Positions 30,965-41,436 of a stretch of DNA of 64,000 nucleotides are shown one piece after another. Every line of letters begins with the position of its first letter. The stretch's first letter is position 1. The notes under the pieces are model-generated. The model ran no database searches and was not told the origin of the DNA. It saw nothing but the letters and a program-made list of their open reading frames with translations. Position numbers and translations under genes: made by a program. The DNA lies in assembly GCF_026262505.1 (NCBI RefSeq), contig NC_067203.1, positions 20,503,411 to 20,567,410 on the forward strand, read 5' to 3'. Origin of the DNA: Trichomonas vaginalis G3 (lineage: Eukaryota; Parabasalia; Trichomonadida; Trichomonadidae).

Positions 30965-32571
30965 ATGTACGCCGCTCAGAATATAACGCCAACAGTTTTG
31001 GATGCCATGAACGGAAATGTTTCCGAATGGTATAACGAATGCGACAATGCATTAGAAGGTCAGAAATAGTTCCTGGAACTTACGAATATACAACTGCTGT
31101 TTCTTATGGAAATGTAGGTGAGTTTGGTGAAGGTTCTTCAACAACAGTAGATATTGCTTGCGACAGGTTTCATATTATTTCTATTGACAACTCATTCTTA
31201 TACGTGGAACAAGACATTGAAATAAAACCTTCTGCCAAGTTGTCTGACAAGAAAGGTTGCAATGGAATTTTCTATGTCGGATACCAATATGCTCCAGAAG
31301 TTTTCATGGGATATAAGATATATTCTAACTCTGACTTAGTTCAAACAGTAACATGGGCAAACTATGAATGGTTCGCTTTGAGAAACTCAGTACAACCACA
31401 AGCTAGAGAACAAACAGACCAGTATGCAACTATTGAGAAAATAAGAAGACTTGACCCTAACGTTCCAGGAGTTTATGTTAACCTTTCTGGTTCAGATGGA
31501 ACTGCTGCCACTAAAGTAAAACTGAAACTTAGAGTTCCTTTGTCATCTTTCCTCATCTTCAGGTTTTTAAGATACTTGCCAAACTGGGCAGGAAAAATTT
31601 CTATCGAACTTACTCCAAGCAAAAATAACTTAGTCATTGCACCAACACAAGACCCATTCACTATTACAGACGTAAAGGGAACAAATCAAACGTCATTCGC
31701 CGAATTTTGCAAAGACAAAGTTGACTTAGACTTTGGTTTCTCAAACTTCAACAATGAAGTAAACTATTATTTCAATGCTGCTGGAACTGCTTGGGACCCA
31801 GTTAAGTTCACATGCGAAAAATTTGAATGCAAGAGAATAGAAAGCAGACTTGCAGTCTATATGTTGGACCCAGATATTTCAAATGCTTTAGCTGCCAAAT
31901 ATATTGCAGTTCCACTTATGTTCCCTATACACCAAATATCTGTCAAAGACTTTGCAGGTGAAGTTGGAAACCAAAGTGCTGACCCAGGTGCAAGAACAGA
32001 TATTGCTTTAACAACTGCAATGAAACATGCAGATACTATGTTTGTACTGTTCAGACGAACTATAAATGACTATTCTTGTTTCTACAACCCTGGTATTAAA
32101 TATCATATAAACATAGATGGCAAATATTATCCAAGAGAAGAATATTCTACAGTTGAGGATATGAGGTCATACAACTTGACATTAGATGCTATGAACTTTA
32201 ACAACAACTTCACAACAACCATTAACCCTGAAATGCAAAGTTCTATTATGCCATATGTGAAAGTATGGACTCATACAGGAGGTCAAAAAACTCAATATAC
32301 AAATGGAGACCGTTCAAACTTTTGGCTTGGCATTCCATTTGCTGACTCAGAAGACTTTATGGGTGGTATTTCAACTGTTGGTACAGTTCAAATACAATAT
32401 ACTGGTGACAGAGACGGTCCAGATGAATTGAGAGCAAAGAAGTTTACAAAACCAATAGCACTTTTCACGGAAGATGCTCTTTTGAAGATTCGTTCGATGA
32501 AACCTGCTGGGGCTCCTCAGATTGGCATAACGACAGCTTCCATCGAGCAGATTTTGGCAGCAGGTCAGTAA
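30965..32571 (+). pseudogene. Candidate major capsid protein (Polinton MCP)
   Basis: About 535 codons from MYAAQNITPTVLDAMNGN to the end ASIEQILAAGQ. Mostly beta-strand composition with stretches such as FLYVEQDIEIKPSAKLSD, KVKLKLRVPLSSFLIF and ESRLAVYMLDPDIS. It has no enzyme motif, and Polinton capsid proteins are usually 500-650 aa. It sits in a block of likely virion genes. Structure prediction against double jelly-roll capsids would decide. Broken, lightly. Confidence 0.62.
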
Positions 32572-32884
32572 GTTGTTCTTGAACTGACTTCTCTCCGTCA
32601 AATATTGACAGTACGCCAGTTTTGACATAATATTGTATTATAAACTTACCTTTAGTAATATCGGTCAGTTTTGTTGTTATATTTTTGTCAACGTCAAGAA
32701 CTTTCACCATTTCAGTTATACCAACTTTCTTTGCTTTATGGAAATATTTTGGTTCAGCAAATATTGCTATTCTATAACATTTACCATTGTTTGTATAAAG
32801 AACTATTCTGTCAATGTATTTGTATTGTTTGTGAGTATAAACTTTGTTCTGCTTCAATTCAAAGAGATATCCGAATACGTCCAT
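32465..32884 (-). CDS. 139-aa Polinton protein overlapping the capsid gene 3' end
   Basis: Minus-strand ORF of 139 residues. It starts MDVFGYLFELKQNKVYTHK and includes VLYTNNGKCYRIAIFAEPKY and TKGKFIIQYYVKTGVLSIF, which read as a small beta-rich domain. About 107 bp overlap the end of the capsid gene; the last 35 or so residues may therefore be a run-on. It is divergent from the 193-aa gene with the shared AT-rich gap TTTTTATTCTAAGTAAAA. Unknown function. Looks whole. Confidence 0.5.
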   Translation of the reverse strand: MDVFGYLFELKQNKVYTHKQYKYIDRIVLYTNNGKCYRIAIFAEPKYFHKAKKVGITEMVKVLDVDKNITTKLTDITKGKFIIQYYVKTGVLSIFDGEKSVQEQLTDLLPKSARWKLSLCQSEEPQQVSSNESSKEHLP

Positions 32885-32902
32885 CTTTTTATTCTAAGTA
32901 AA

Positions 32903-33481
32903 ATGTCATTTCCGAAAAATAGAAGCGTGAGTGTTTCAAAAGGTTTAATGGCGGTGGCAGATGTGAAGTTAAATTCACCAACTCAAACAAACAGTCAAAG
33001 TGTTATTGTTAATGTCAAAGACAGAGATGTTGAAATGGGGAAACCATACGAAGACGAAGATGGTATAACAATTGTTCCTGTAAAAGAACCAACATATCCT
33101 GAAGTTAGCAGAGACTTAAGTTCTGTTGCAGATATTCGAAACGACTACCAACAACTGAAAGACAAACTTCAAACTCAGGAGAAGATTTGTCAAGCTTTAA
33201 GTATAATGTTAAACTTGGTCGAACACAACCCTGTAAAAGTGAACTCATATGTCATTGCACCTCATGAAGTTTTGAAAGAACTATTGAAACTTTTGACAGA
33301 GGCAGACGATATAAACATCAAAGAAATAGAACCCGACATTGGTTGCTGTGGTGTTTCATATAATGTCATTGACAAGATATACGTTATGAAAGGAGGTGAA
33401 ACGTTGAACTTAAAGTATAGTTTCCCAGACGTCATAAAAATATTTGACGACCACAACATTTCATTAAAATTTATTTGCTAA
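32903..33481 (+). CDS. 193-aa Polinton protein (192 residues plus stop)
   Basis: Start ATG 32903 (MSFPKNRSVSVSKGLMAVAD), chosen because AAGTAAAATG resembles the starts of neighbouring genes. Disordered acidic first half, a short coil (NDYQQLKDKLQTQEKICQAL), then a compact domain ending ISLKFIC. Nearly identical in copy A. Function unknown. It is followed after 6 bp by the next gene on the same strand. Looks whole. Confidence 0.65.
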   Translation: MSFPKNRSVSVSKGLMAVADVKLNSPTQTNSQSVIVNVKDRDVEMGKPYEDEDGITIVPVKEPTYPEVSRDLSSVADIRNDYQQLKDKLQTQEKICQALSIMLNLVEHNPVKVNSYVIAPHEVLKELLKLLTEADDINIKEIEPDIGCCGVSYNVIDKIYVMKGGETLNLKYSFPDVIKIFDDHNISLKFIC

Positions 33482-33487
33482 GTAAAA

Positions 33488-33718
33488 ATGTCAAAACTTC
33501 TTGAAAGATGTTTGAAGAAAAATAATATAGACTTTATTTCATGTAAAGGACTTTACACACTTTTGAACGATATGAAAGACCCTGTTTTGTTTGTTCGTGT
33601 AGACAAAGGAAAGTTCTATGTCTTTACAAAATATTTGAACTTCTTAGACAGAGAACTTCAAGAAACGCCATGTGAAAGTTTAGATGAAGTTCTTCTCCAC
33701 TTTCAGAAAAACTTTTAA
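33488..33718 (+). CDS. Small 76-aa Polinton protein
   Basis: MSKLLERCLKKNNIDFISCK ... ESLDEVLLHFQKNF. Alpha/beta pattern with a conserved Cys pair far apart. The start is preceded by AAGTAAAAATG, and it sits 6 bp after the previous stop and 10 bp before the next start, typical of the tight packing in this block. Function unknown. Looks whole. Confidence 0.6.
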   Translation: MSKLLERCLKKNNIDFISCKGLYTLLNDMKDPVLFVRVDKGKFYVFTKYLNFLDRELQETPCESLDEVLLHFQKNF

Positions 33719-33728
33719 ATATATATAA

Positions 33729-34515
33729 ATGGCAGAAGACATAATGGTTTCTACTATTACGACTAAAAACCCTGAGTCATATAATTCTATAACAACAAAC
33801 TTACAAAGTCCTCAAGGACGATATTGTAAACTAACCTTAAACACAATGACGACTAAAGCCTGTTTTGCTCTTTTGACACCAGAAGACTTTATTGTTGTGA
33901 ATGGTAAAAAATACTCCTTTGAAGATACTTACTCAGATATACCACCAACAGGTTTTGTTGACTTATTTAATACTTTAAGTACGGGTGTAACATGTGCTGC
34001 AACTAGAGCAGGTTTCATTATGTTTGGATGTCCGACTGAGTTTACTATAAACGATATGAGCTATAATACAAAACTTATTTCTGGTTTTACTACCAACAGT
34101 TTCCTATAACAGGAAAAGGTGTCATACAAGGAATGTCTATTCCATTGACATTAAGCACACCAATCTTATATATTGTTTCAAACTTAGGTTCAAAGTGTTA
34201 TTCGAATGTCGACAGAAACTATTATGACCAAAAGATACTTATGCGTATAACAATACTTTCTCTGCTGGTTTGCCTATTGTTCATTCGAATGCAGAATTTT
34301 CAACCTTAGTGAACTCAAACACTTTGGCAAGTATAACGTTGACATTAGTTGACGCAAACTTTGTTCCTGTAAAACTTTTATGTCCTATGTATTTGTCAAT
34401 GACGGCAGAAAGTTTCGAATTGGAAGATGCAACTGGTGAAAGTATTGTATTACAAGAACAACTTCAACAACAAATAGCTCAAGAACAACAAATGCAACAA
34501 CAAAGTCAAGAATAA
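33729..34515 (+). pseudogene. Polinton protein of about 260 aa, minor capsid candidate
   Basis: Begins MAEDIMVSTITTKNPESYN after TATATATAAATG. Beta-rich body (CKLTLNTMTTKACFALLTPE, GFIMFGCPTEFTINDMSYN, LASITLTLVDANFVPVKLL) and a Gln-rich tail. Size and place would suit the single-jelly-roll penton protein of Polintons. The evidence is composition and position only. Broken. Confidence 0.5.
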
Positions 34516-34544
34516 AAAAAAATATTTTTTTTATTTTTATAAAA

Positions 34545-35776
34545 ATGTACAGAATAGATGTTCAGATTTTTATGACTTCCAAGCATTCAGAAATATGTGT
34601 CCATTTAGAGACTATAACAAAGCAGTTGAGAATTTGAAACGTTTAGTCATTTATGTTGACTCTGCCCCAGAATGTTATGTTATGAAAGAATGGGATGTAG
34701 TCTTTAACAAACCTAAAGCGACAATAGTTTCAGAACAAGAATGTAGACAGAAACTTAAGAAAATAAAAGTCGTACAAGTTGGCATGAAGATGTTAGATGC
34801 TTGGGATATCTTATTGTCAAAACTTGAAGATTTTTCAGTTCGTGGTATAAAGTTCTATACACCTTCTCCAAACTTCTATTCTATCTTCACTGGATATAAA
34901 TATGAACAAGTAGAATGGAAAGAAAATATTATAGAAGCTTGGTTAGACCATGTCAAAGAAATTATATGCAATGGAAACGAAAAGGTTTATGAGTATATCT
35001 TATGTTGGTTTGCAAACATCTTACAACATCCAAGTGCTAAGAATGAAACTGCTCTCATTATAATTGGAAAACAAGGAACTGGTAAGAATACTTTCTTTAC
35101 AGATATCTTGTGCAAACTGTTAGAAGGTTATTCGAACCCTAATATGACAAACTTAGAAAACATCTGTGGCAAGTTTAACTCCTCAATAGAGAATATGAAA
35201 CTTATAGTTTGCAATGAACTTCAAAGTATAGATACAACAAAAGTTTTAAACTCAGATGCTTTGAAGAGTCTTATAACAGATAAAGTTGGAGTTGTTGAAA
35301 GAAAGTATAAAGACCAAAGAGTTTGTGAAAATGTTGCAAACTTCATTATGGTTTCAAACAATGCTGTTCCGATGAAGTTAGAAAGTTCTGACAGAAGATA
35401 TGTAGTTATCAGAACGTCAGATTCTCATATGCAAGATACAGAATATTTTGACGACTTAGCAGAAACTTTGACATCTGACTTTTACAACCACTTGTTCTCA
35501 TACTTTATGACATTAGATATTTCTAAGTTCAATCCAAGACAAATTCCACATACCGAAGAGAGACAAACATTGTTAGAAGCAAACAAGAGTGTATATGAAC
35601 TGTTCATAGATGAAACTGACTTTGTGTCATTAGATGAAAGGTCATTGTACGATTCGTATAAACAATATTGTCAAGAATATGGTTATATGGCAGCTTCTAA
35701 ACGTACATTCTTGGCAAATGTCAAAAGTCTTTTAGATGTTCAGAATGGTGTATATACAAAGAAAAATTTTTTCTGA
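34545..35776 (+). pseudogene. Superfamily 3 helicase (Polinton)
   Basis: About 410 codons. The N-terminal half has no assigned domain (a primase-like part is possible but not shown). The C-terminal half is an SF3 helicase: IIIGKQGTGKNTFF (Walker A, near residue 175), IVCNELQSIDTTKVLNSDAL (Walker B region), SLITDKVGVVERKYKD and ANFIMVSNNAVPM. It would unwind element DNA for the protein-primed polymerase. The start is preceded by TATAAAAATG. Broken, lightly. Confidence 0.88.
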
Positions 35777-35816
35777 GTAAATTTAAAACAAAAATATTTT
35801 TTATCCGATAGAAAAG

Positions 35817-36236
35817 ATGACGAAATTCATCTCAGTAAACAAGTACATGTCAGGACTTAAAGAAGAACTAGACCCATTCACATATTTGAATGTTTATTTC
35901 TACCATTTTGAAAAGTCTTCATTCAGCAAAGTTTGGAACATCGAACCAGTTAAGTTTGCTATTGTGACTAAAAATGGTGCGAAATTGAAGACTTAGACAT
36001 AGAAGGTTTGTTAACAGTCAAAGAAAGTTTTGACAGAAGGTTTTCAAACCTTAAAGAAGGCAAAGCATACAAACTTGTTATACCTTATGAACCAAAGAAA
36101 GCAGACGACTATGAATATTATGAGTCTAAAGTTGTAGAAGTTCAAGGTAAATTGGGTAAAAAGATTTTTAGAGTCTAAGCCGGTGTTTACTCCTAAAGAG
36201 GAAGAGAACATTGACATTGACCCAGAAATGTTCTAA
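35817..36236 (+). pseudogene. 138-aa Polinton protein next to the helicase
   Basis: Counterpart of the whole 138-aa protein at 14592-15008. Small, with an acidic C-terminus, directly downstream of the helicase. A single-strand DNA-binding role is conceivable from size, tail and place but unproven. Broken. Confidence 0.55.
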
Positions 36237-36252
36237 AAATAAAATTTTATTT

Positions 36253-36704
36253 TTACATGTCAAATTTCTTTTCTCTGGAACTGGCTCTGGTTCTTTCTTC
36301 TCTTCTTCTACTTTCTTTTCTTTCTTTCTCTCTTCTTCTTTTCTGGTGGAGATATGTCAAATTTCTCAGAACCATATTTATGTAAAAGTTCTTTGTCCTT
36401 TAATAGCTCTTCTATTCTGTTTTCTATTTCATCTTCAAGAACAGCGCATGTGTCTTCTTTGCATTCTAAGAACTTTTGTTGGACTTCATCTTTCCAATCG
36501 GCGGTCATCTCTGTCAACAAGTCTGTCATTGACAAATTTTAAGACTGCTCTGCTTAATGTTTTATGGTTCTTGTCATATTCCCAGAAACAGAACTTTAGA
36601 ACAAATTCACCTTTCTTGTTTACACTATGTAAGATTTTATGGTCGACAGATGTTTTGCTGTCAAAAAGCTTGTCTCGAATATAGATAGCGAAATCGCTAG
36701 ACAT
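36253..36704 (-). pseudogene. Small charged Polinton protein
   Basis: Starts MSSDFAIYIRDKLFDSKTSV. An aromatic-rich middle (KFCFWEYDKNHKTLSRAV) is followed by a helical acidic part and a Lys/Glu tail. It is divergent from the ATPase gene, with 36 bp between the start codons. Function unknown. Broken. Confidence 0.55.
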
Positions 36705-36740
36705 TTTCTAAAAGATAAAAATTTTAATTTTTCTAAAAAT

Positions 36741-37613
36741 ATGTTAGAAAAAAAGTTTGCTGACATTGACAAAAAATTTGAGAATGTTTTAAACAAGAAC
36801 AAGAGGAAGTTAGAAAATGCTCAGATAAAGCCTATACATGACAAGTTCTTATTGCTCAGAATGGTTATAACAGGTCTAATTGCACCACCTGGGTCGGGTA
36901 AGACTTTCACTTATCTTAAAATGGCCTGCACAACAACAAGAACTAGATGAGAAGAACCCATTCTATGAGTTAGTAGTCTTTGTAGTACTTCTGGTCAATT
37001 TGACCAAACCGTCAATTCGTTCAAAGATATTATAAAGAAGTCTAAGTTAGTATGTATAAAAGACTCTGAGTTGTTGGATTGGATAAAGAAGTACCAAAGA
37101 AGAGTTTTGAAGTATAATGCTATAAATGAGTATATAAATTCTAAGTTAAAGACCCAAATGAGGAAATGCAGAGAAATATTAGAGAAGAAACACTTCAAAA
37201 CAAACAGAAAGAGATAGAATACATTTCGAAGAAATTGCAATCTTACGATTGGAAGACTTACCCTCATAGATGTCTTCTTATCTTAGATGATTTCGCCTCT
37301 CATCCTTTGTTAAAGAACAGATAACAAGACATGTGTCGAATTCTTAAGAAGCTCAGACACTTTAACATTTCAGTTGTCATTTGTGTACAGACAGCAAAGA
37401 GTTTAAGTAAGGATGTTAAAAGAATACTGACTGACATTGTACTTTTCCCCGGATTGTCGAAGACGATTCATGGAACTTATGAAAGAGTCCATGGCAGGTA
37501 AGTTTGACAGACATGAACTATGGGAGAAGTACAAAGTCATACAAGACCCTCATACTTCTTTCAGAATTCATATCTACGCAAACAAAGTTCAAATTGTAAA
37601 AAGTCAAGCTTGA
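36741..37613 (+). pseudogene. Packaging ATPase (A32/FtsK-HerA type, Polinton ATP)
   Basis: About 290 codons. Lys-rich helical N-terminus, Walker A in APPGSGKTF at about residues 49-56, Walker B in LLILDDF, then a sensor-like stretch (FNISVVICVQTAKSLSKDV) and the C-terminal FRIHIYANKVQIVKSQA. DNA-packaging ATPases of this type are a hallmark of Polintons and nucleocytoplasmic large DNA viruses. Tail-to-tail with the KilA-N gene. Broken. Confidence 0.87.
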
Positions 37614-37628
37614 AAAAAAATGGTTCAT

Positions 37629-38432
37629 CTACCCTACTTGTTTGAAGTTGTCAAAATACTCTGTTATTTTTTCTTTCAGTAGCGGTAAGTCTTCTTTGAA
37701 GGTAAAAATTGTACAACCTTTCATATCATAGTGTGTTTGAGGTAACGTATCTTGAACTATTTGTTTCACATCTTCATTTGGGGTCATTGAAATCGGTAAG
37801 TTTTCGCGATAGAACCAATTTCTGTCAGATTTGTAAATCTTAGCAAGGTCGTAAAAGCTTTTGTTGTTTCTTCTGACTAAATGCAACATAACCATATCTT
37901 TATCTTCTTCATTTTCCATCTCTTCAGTATAAATCATATACTTATAGTTCTTTTCCTTACCTTTTGGTACCGAACGTGGTATTCTTTTCTGAATGCTTTT
38001 GTCTTTTGCTTCAAGCTTGTTTTCCATCTCTTCACGTTCTTGTCTATGAATTTCGTCAAGAAGTCTGTAAATATACCAAGCATAACGAGGCGAAGCCCAC
38101 ATTGCAACAGCATTTACAAGAAGTCTATGTACATAATATCCTCTCAAACCATTTGGCAAATTTTTACGATTTTCATGAGTTTTAGGCGACCCAGAAAAAA
38201 GTCGGTCTCGCTGTGCTTCGCTCAAAAGTTCTTGTGTGCTTTGGTTTTTGAACCAATCGTCTGTATGTTTGGTATCTGGAGCAAAACATGCTGTCAAAAT
38301 ACTTTGCATTTGGTACATATCGTCTTTGACCGAACGAATGAGACGGAGTTGTTTGTTAAACTGAACCCACTCATATTCTTCATTTATAGCTTCATGGACT
38401 ATAACTGTTGTTGTGTTCTCTGTTGTTGACAT
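37629..38432 (-). CDS. KilA-N domain protein (Polinton)
   Basis: 267 residues, nearly identical to copy A 12405-13205. KilA-N core: DDWFKNQSTQELLSEAQRDR, LPNGLRGYYVHRLLVNAVAM, WASPRYAWYIYRLLDEIHR. The C-terminal part includes KNYKYMIYTEEME and DLPLLKEKITEYFDNFKQ. KilA-N proteins bind DNA and are associated with regulation in viruses. The start was set at the first ATG of MSTTENTTT. Its upstream region is full of partial duplicates of itself. Looks whole. Confidence 0.86.
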   Translation of the reverse strand: MSTTENTTTVIVHEAINEEYEWVQFNKQLRLIRSVKDDMYQMQSILTACFAPDTKHTDDWFKNQSTQELLSEAQRDRLFSGSPKTHENRKNLPNGLRGYYVHRLLVNAVAMWASPRYAWYIYRLLDEIHRQEREEMENKLEAKDKSIQKRIPRSVPKGKEKNYKYMIYTEEMENEEDKDMVMLHLVRRNNKSFYDLAKIYKSDRNWFYRENLPISMTPNEDVKQIVQDTLPQTHYDMKGCTIFTFKEDLPLLKEKITEYFDNFKQVG

Positions 38433-38869
38433 ATCTGTCTTTACATACAAAATAAAAAAATAAATAAAAATAAAACTAACTTTATTTTTTCTATCTTAAG
38501 GAAATTCATGATTTTCATAGAGTTTTGGCGACTGCGGTTTTTTACCTACTCGCTGTTCTTCACTGTTTTCCGAGGGAAGCAAGCATATGAGGAAATTCAT
38601 GATTTTTGTGCTGAATTCAATAAAAATATATTTTAGGTGAAGCCCACATTGCAACAGCATTTACAAGAAGTCTATGTACATAATATCCTCTCAAACCGTT
38701 TGGCAATTTTTCACGATTTTCATACGGAATCTCTTCTCTCGGTTTTCCGAGGGAAGCAAGCATATGCCATTTTACTCAGAATTTTGTTGCTGAATTCAGC
38801 AAAAATATATTTTAGGTGAAGAGGTGAGATCTCACCCGTTTTCTCACCTGTTTTTTCACCTCAGTTATT
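38433..38869. repeat. Repeat spacer with partial copies of the KilA-N gene
   Basis: Contains a piece near 38638-38730 that closely matches an internal part of the KilA-N gene (38094-38185; shared run CATTTACAAGAAGTCTATGT). It also has a second KilA-N-like piece (near 38515-38580, equivalent to 12265-12345), two GAATTCA-containing gene tails and one GGTGAGATCTCACC palindrome. It arises from local duplication and decay. Confidence 0.7.
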
Positions 38870-39808
38870 TTATAAGCGTTTTACATGAATTGTACGATGT
38901 ATATTTGAAATCCTAAACAGTTTTGTAGCTTCTATTTCTTCTTTTAGTACATCGAATGTTTTAACAATGCTGAAAGTTTCTTTATACTTCTTCTTGACAT
39001 CAGATAGAAGGAAATCGTCAGCAGTTGGATAGTTTTTGTTCAGAAATTCTAACATGTCCATTTTATCTTCTACCGGCTTCTCTGCTTCTTTCTTTAAGTC
39101 AGCATAGTCGTTTCTCATTCTTTCTATCTCTTTGACGGAGTAGTTATATTTCCTCATTGCTGCTTTACATTTAGAACATTGCGGGTTCATTTTTGCGTTA
39201 TATTCTGAAACCTTACCTGCTAAAACAACCAAGGCGTCAATGGTTTTCTTTAAATCTGAAGCAGTTGGTTTTATCTGTTCATTCCATACCTTACCTCTTC
39301 TATCTTTATCTCTTATCTGCCATACACATTTTGCAGCTAATGAAACAAAGTTGTCGTATGTCTTAAACTCCCCAGATTTATATATGTCAGAGATGTTCTT
39401 ATATAACATGTCGCAATCTTTGTCCATAACTTTATGGTTGCAATGAAAACCAAGGAATTCATAATTTACTTTACGTATGAATTTCTTAATTTCTACTGAG
39501 TCAGTTGCTTTGACTTCAATTTCATCGAATTCAGGAATAGTTAGTTTTTGCTGCTGAATTTCAGGTAGTTTAGGCAAATGGTCAATAATGTCCTCCATTT
39601 CATAAAGATACTGTTCATTTGTTTCATCTTTCGCACTACAGTCTAAATTACTTGTTAAAAGTTCCTGCTTTATTCTTTGTATTTCTGTTTCGAAAGTATA
39701 TGAAGAAGGAATGAAACTTTTCATTTCTACTAACATAGATGTTGGATTCATGACTAACGAGTTTGGTGCTGTTGTTTGAATTGTTGTTGTGCCGATTGTT
39801 GAAATCAT
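38870..39808 (-). CDS. Conserved 312-aa Polinton protein
   Basis: Almost identical to 11030-11968. Start ATG 39808 (MISTIGTTTIQTTAPNS) rather than an upstream in-frame extension that runs through the repeated leader. Helical middle with the C-x-x-C pair, possible C-terminal winged helix. Same strand as the KilA-N gene with a repeat spacer between. Looks whole. Function unknown. Confidence 0.75.
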   Translation of the reverse strand: MISTIGTTTIQTTAPNSLVMNPTSMLVEMKSFIPSSYTFETEIQRIKQELLTSNLDCSAKDETNEQYLYEMEDIIDHLPKLPEIQQQKLTIPEFDEIEVKATDSVEIKKFIRKVNYEFLGFHCNHKVMDKDCDMLYKNISDIYKSGEFKTYDNFVSLAAKCVWQIRDKDRRGKVWNEQIKPTASDLKKTIDALVVLAGKVSEYNAKMNPQCSKCKAAMRKYNYSVKEIERMRNDYADLKKEAEKPVEDKMDMLEFLNKNYPTADDFLLSDVKKKYKETFSIVKTFDVLKEEIEATKLFRISNIHRTIHVKRL

Positions 39809-40713
39809 ATCTTTTATACAAAATAAAAAAAATAAATAAAATAAAACTAACTTTATTTTTTCTATCTTAAGGAAATTCATGAAAATTCAAGAGGGTAGAA
39901 ATGAGGGTAGATCTAACCATCTACCCGACATTCTCGTCAAATACAAAAAAATGAAGAATAACTTTCACTTTTTCATTATATAACTGTTATTTTTGACGAA
40001 GTGAAGGTTTGCACTTCGTCAAAAAAATCCCTGAAATCATATCTTTTATACAAAATAAAAAAAATAAATAAAATAAAACTAACTTTATTTTTTCTATCTT
40101 AAGGAAATTCATGAAAATTCAAGAGGGTAGAAATGAGGTTAGAAATGAGGTTAGATCTAACCATCTACCCGACATTCTCGTCAAATACAAAAAATACAAA
40201 AAAATGACACTTTTTCATTAGATAACTGTTATTTTTGACGAAGTGAAGGTTTGCACTTCGTCAAAAAAATCCCTGAAATCATATCTTTTATACAAAAAAA
40301 TGACACTTTTTCATTAGATAACTGTTATTTTTGACGAAGTGAAGGTTTGCACTTCGTCAAAAAAATCCCTGAAATCATATCTTTTATACAAAAAAATGAA
40401 GAATAACTTTCACTTTTTCATTATATAACTGTTATTTTTGACGAAGTGAAGGTTTGCACTTCGTCAAAAAAATCCCTGAAATCATATCTTTTATACAAAA
40501 AAATGAAGAATAAATAAAATAAAACTAACTTTATTTTTTCTATCTTAAGGAAATTCATGAAAATTCACGAGGTGAAAAAACAGGTGAAAAAACAGGTGAA
40601 ATCTCACCTCTTCACCTAAATTATATTTTTGGTGTAAATTTCATTGACTGACTGACTGACTGACGGCACAAAGTGGCTTAGCGAAAACATTAATATATAA
40701 AATTCATGAAAAT
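39809..40713. repeat. Repeat-rich control region of copy B
   Basis: Counterpart of 9040-10128 without the 846-bp insert or the 57-codon KilA-N-like piece. It holds four micro-ORF cassettes, several copies of the CTTAAGGAAATTCATGAAAA module, and palindromes of both GGTGAG and GGTTAG type. One block near 40650 has the short tandem CTGACTGACTGACTGAC. Confidence 0.85.
39987..40485 (-). repeat. Four copies of a 17-codon micro-ORF cassette
   Basis: Micro-ORFs at 39987-40040, 40229-40282, 40325-40378 and 40432-40485, all encoding MISGIFLTKCKPSLRQK. The Cys codon is TGC here but TGT in copy A, so the only change between elements is silent. Each has the TTTTGTATAAAAGAT-type leader and the internal GACGAAGTG/CACTTCGTC hairpin. 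Confidence 0.7.
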
Positions 40714-41124
40714 TCATGAAAATTCAAGAGGGTGAAAAAACAGGTGAAAAAAGAGGTGAGATCTCACCTCTTCACCTAAATTATATTTTTGGTCCGGGAA
40801 CAACTTTCTCTCAACTGGGGCTGTGGCATAATCTTTGCGTAAACGGTTCAGACCTTCTTCGAACTCTTGGTCTCTCTTCGATTTGGATTGAGATTGGAAT
40901 TGCTGGGGTGGAGCTTGCATAAACATCCAAGGGTTGGGGAAGTAAGGCATAGGCTGAGGATGGTAGTTCGGGAAGCCTTGTGGTGGGTAGTAACCTTGAG
41001 GTGGAAATTGGTAGTAATTCGGAGGTACTTGCTGGAACTGAGGTTGCTGAGGAGACTGTTGTGGTTCTGCAGCTTTCGGTTCTTCTGGCTTTGGAAGGCA
41101 TTCAGGAAGAGGAACGTCAGTCAT
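40714..41124 (-). CDS. Pro/Gln/Tyr-rich Polinton protein
   Basis: 136 residues from MTDVPLPECLPKPEE. Low-complexity QQPQFQQVPPNYYQFPPQGY section, then KSKRDQEFEEGLNRLRKDY and a tail entering the GGTGAGATCTCACC module. A longer open frame upstream reads through the 22-bp repeats and the opposite gene and is not credited. Looks whole. Function unknown. Confidence 0.6.
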   Translation of the reverse strand: MTDVPLPECLPKPEEPKAAEPQQSPQQPQFQQVPPNYYQFPPQGYYPPQGFPNYHPQPMPYFPNPWMFMQAPPQQFQSQSKSKRDQEFEEGLNRLRKDYATAPVERKLFPDQKYNLGEEVRSHLFFHLFFHPLEFS

Positions 41125-41436
41125 CCGTTTGTGTCCTGTCGGAAGGAAAAACTTTTCCTGTCGGAAGGAAAAACTTTTCCTGTCGGAAGGAAGAACTTTT
41201 CCTGTCGGATGGAAGAACTTTTCCTGTCGGAAGGAAATTTTTTTCCCTTTGTCCGGAAAATTTTTTCCTGTCGGAAGGAAAAACATTTTCTGAAGTTCGA
41301 CCAAAAAGTTCTCAATTTTCGAAAATTTGAATGGTTTACGGACGGACAACTGGAAGAGTTCTTCCTGTCGTCGGGAAAAATTTTCCCTTTGTCCGGAAAA
41401 TTTTTTCCAGTTGTCGGGAAAATATTTTCCTGTCGG
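41125..41436. promoter_or_regulatory. Divergent control region built of 22-bp repeats around a palindrome
   Basis: Same plan as 8435-8703. About ten units containing CCTGTCGGAAGGAAAAA lie on both sides of a centre with AATTTTCGAAAATT at 41314-41327. The centre (about 60 bp) is conserved between copies while unit number and end variants differ (GTCGGA, GTCCGGA). Likely a cluster of protein-binding sites serving two divergent genes. Confidence 0.6.
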
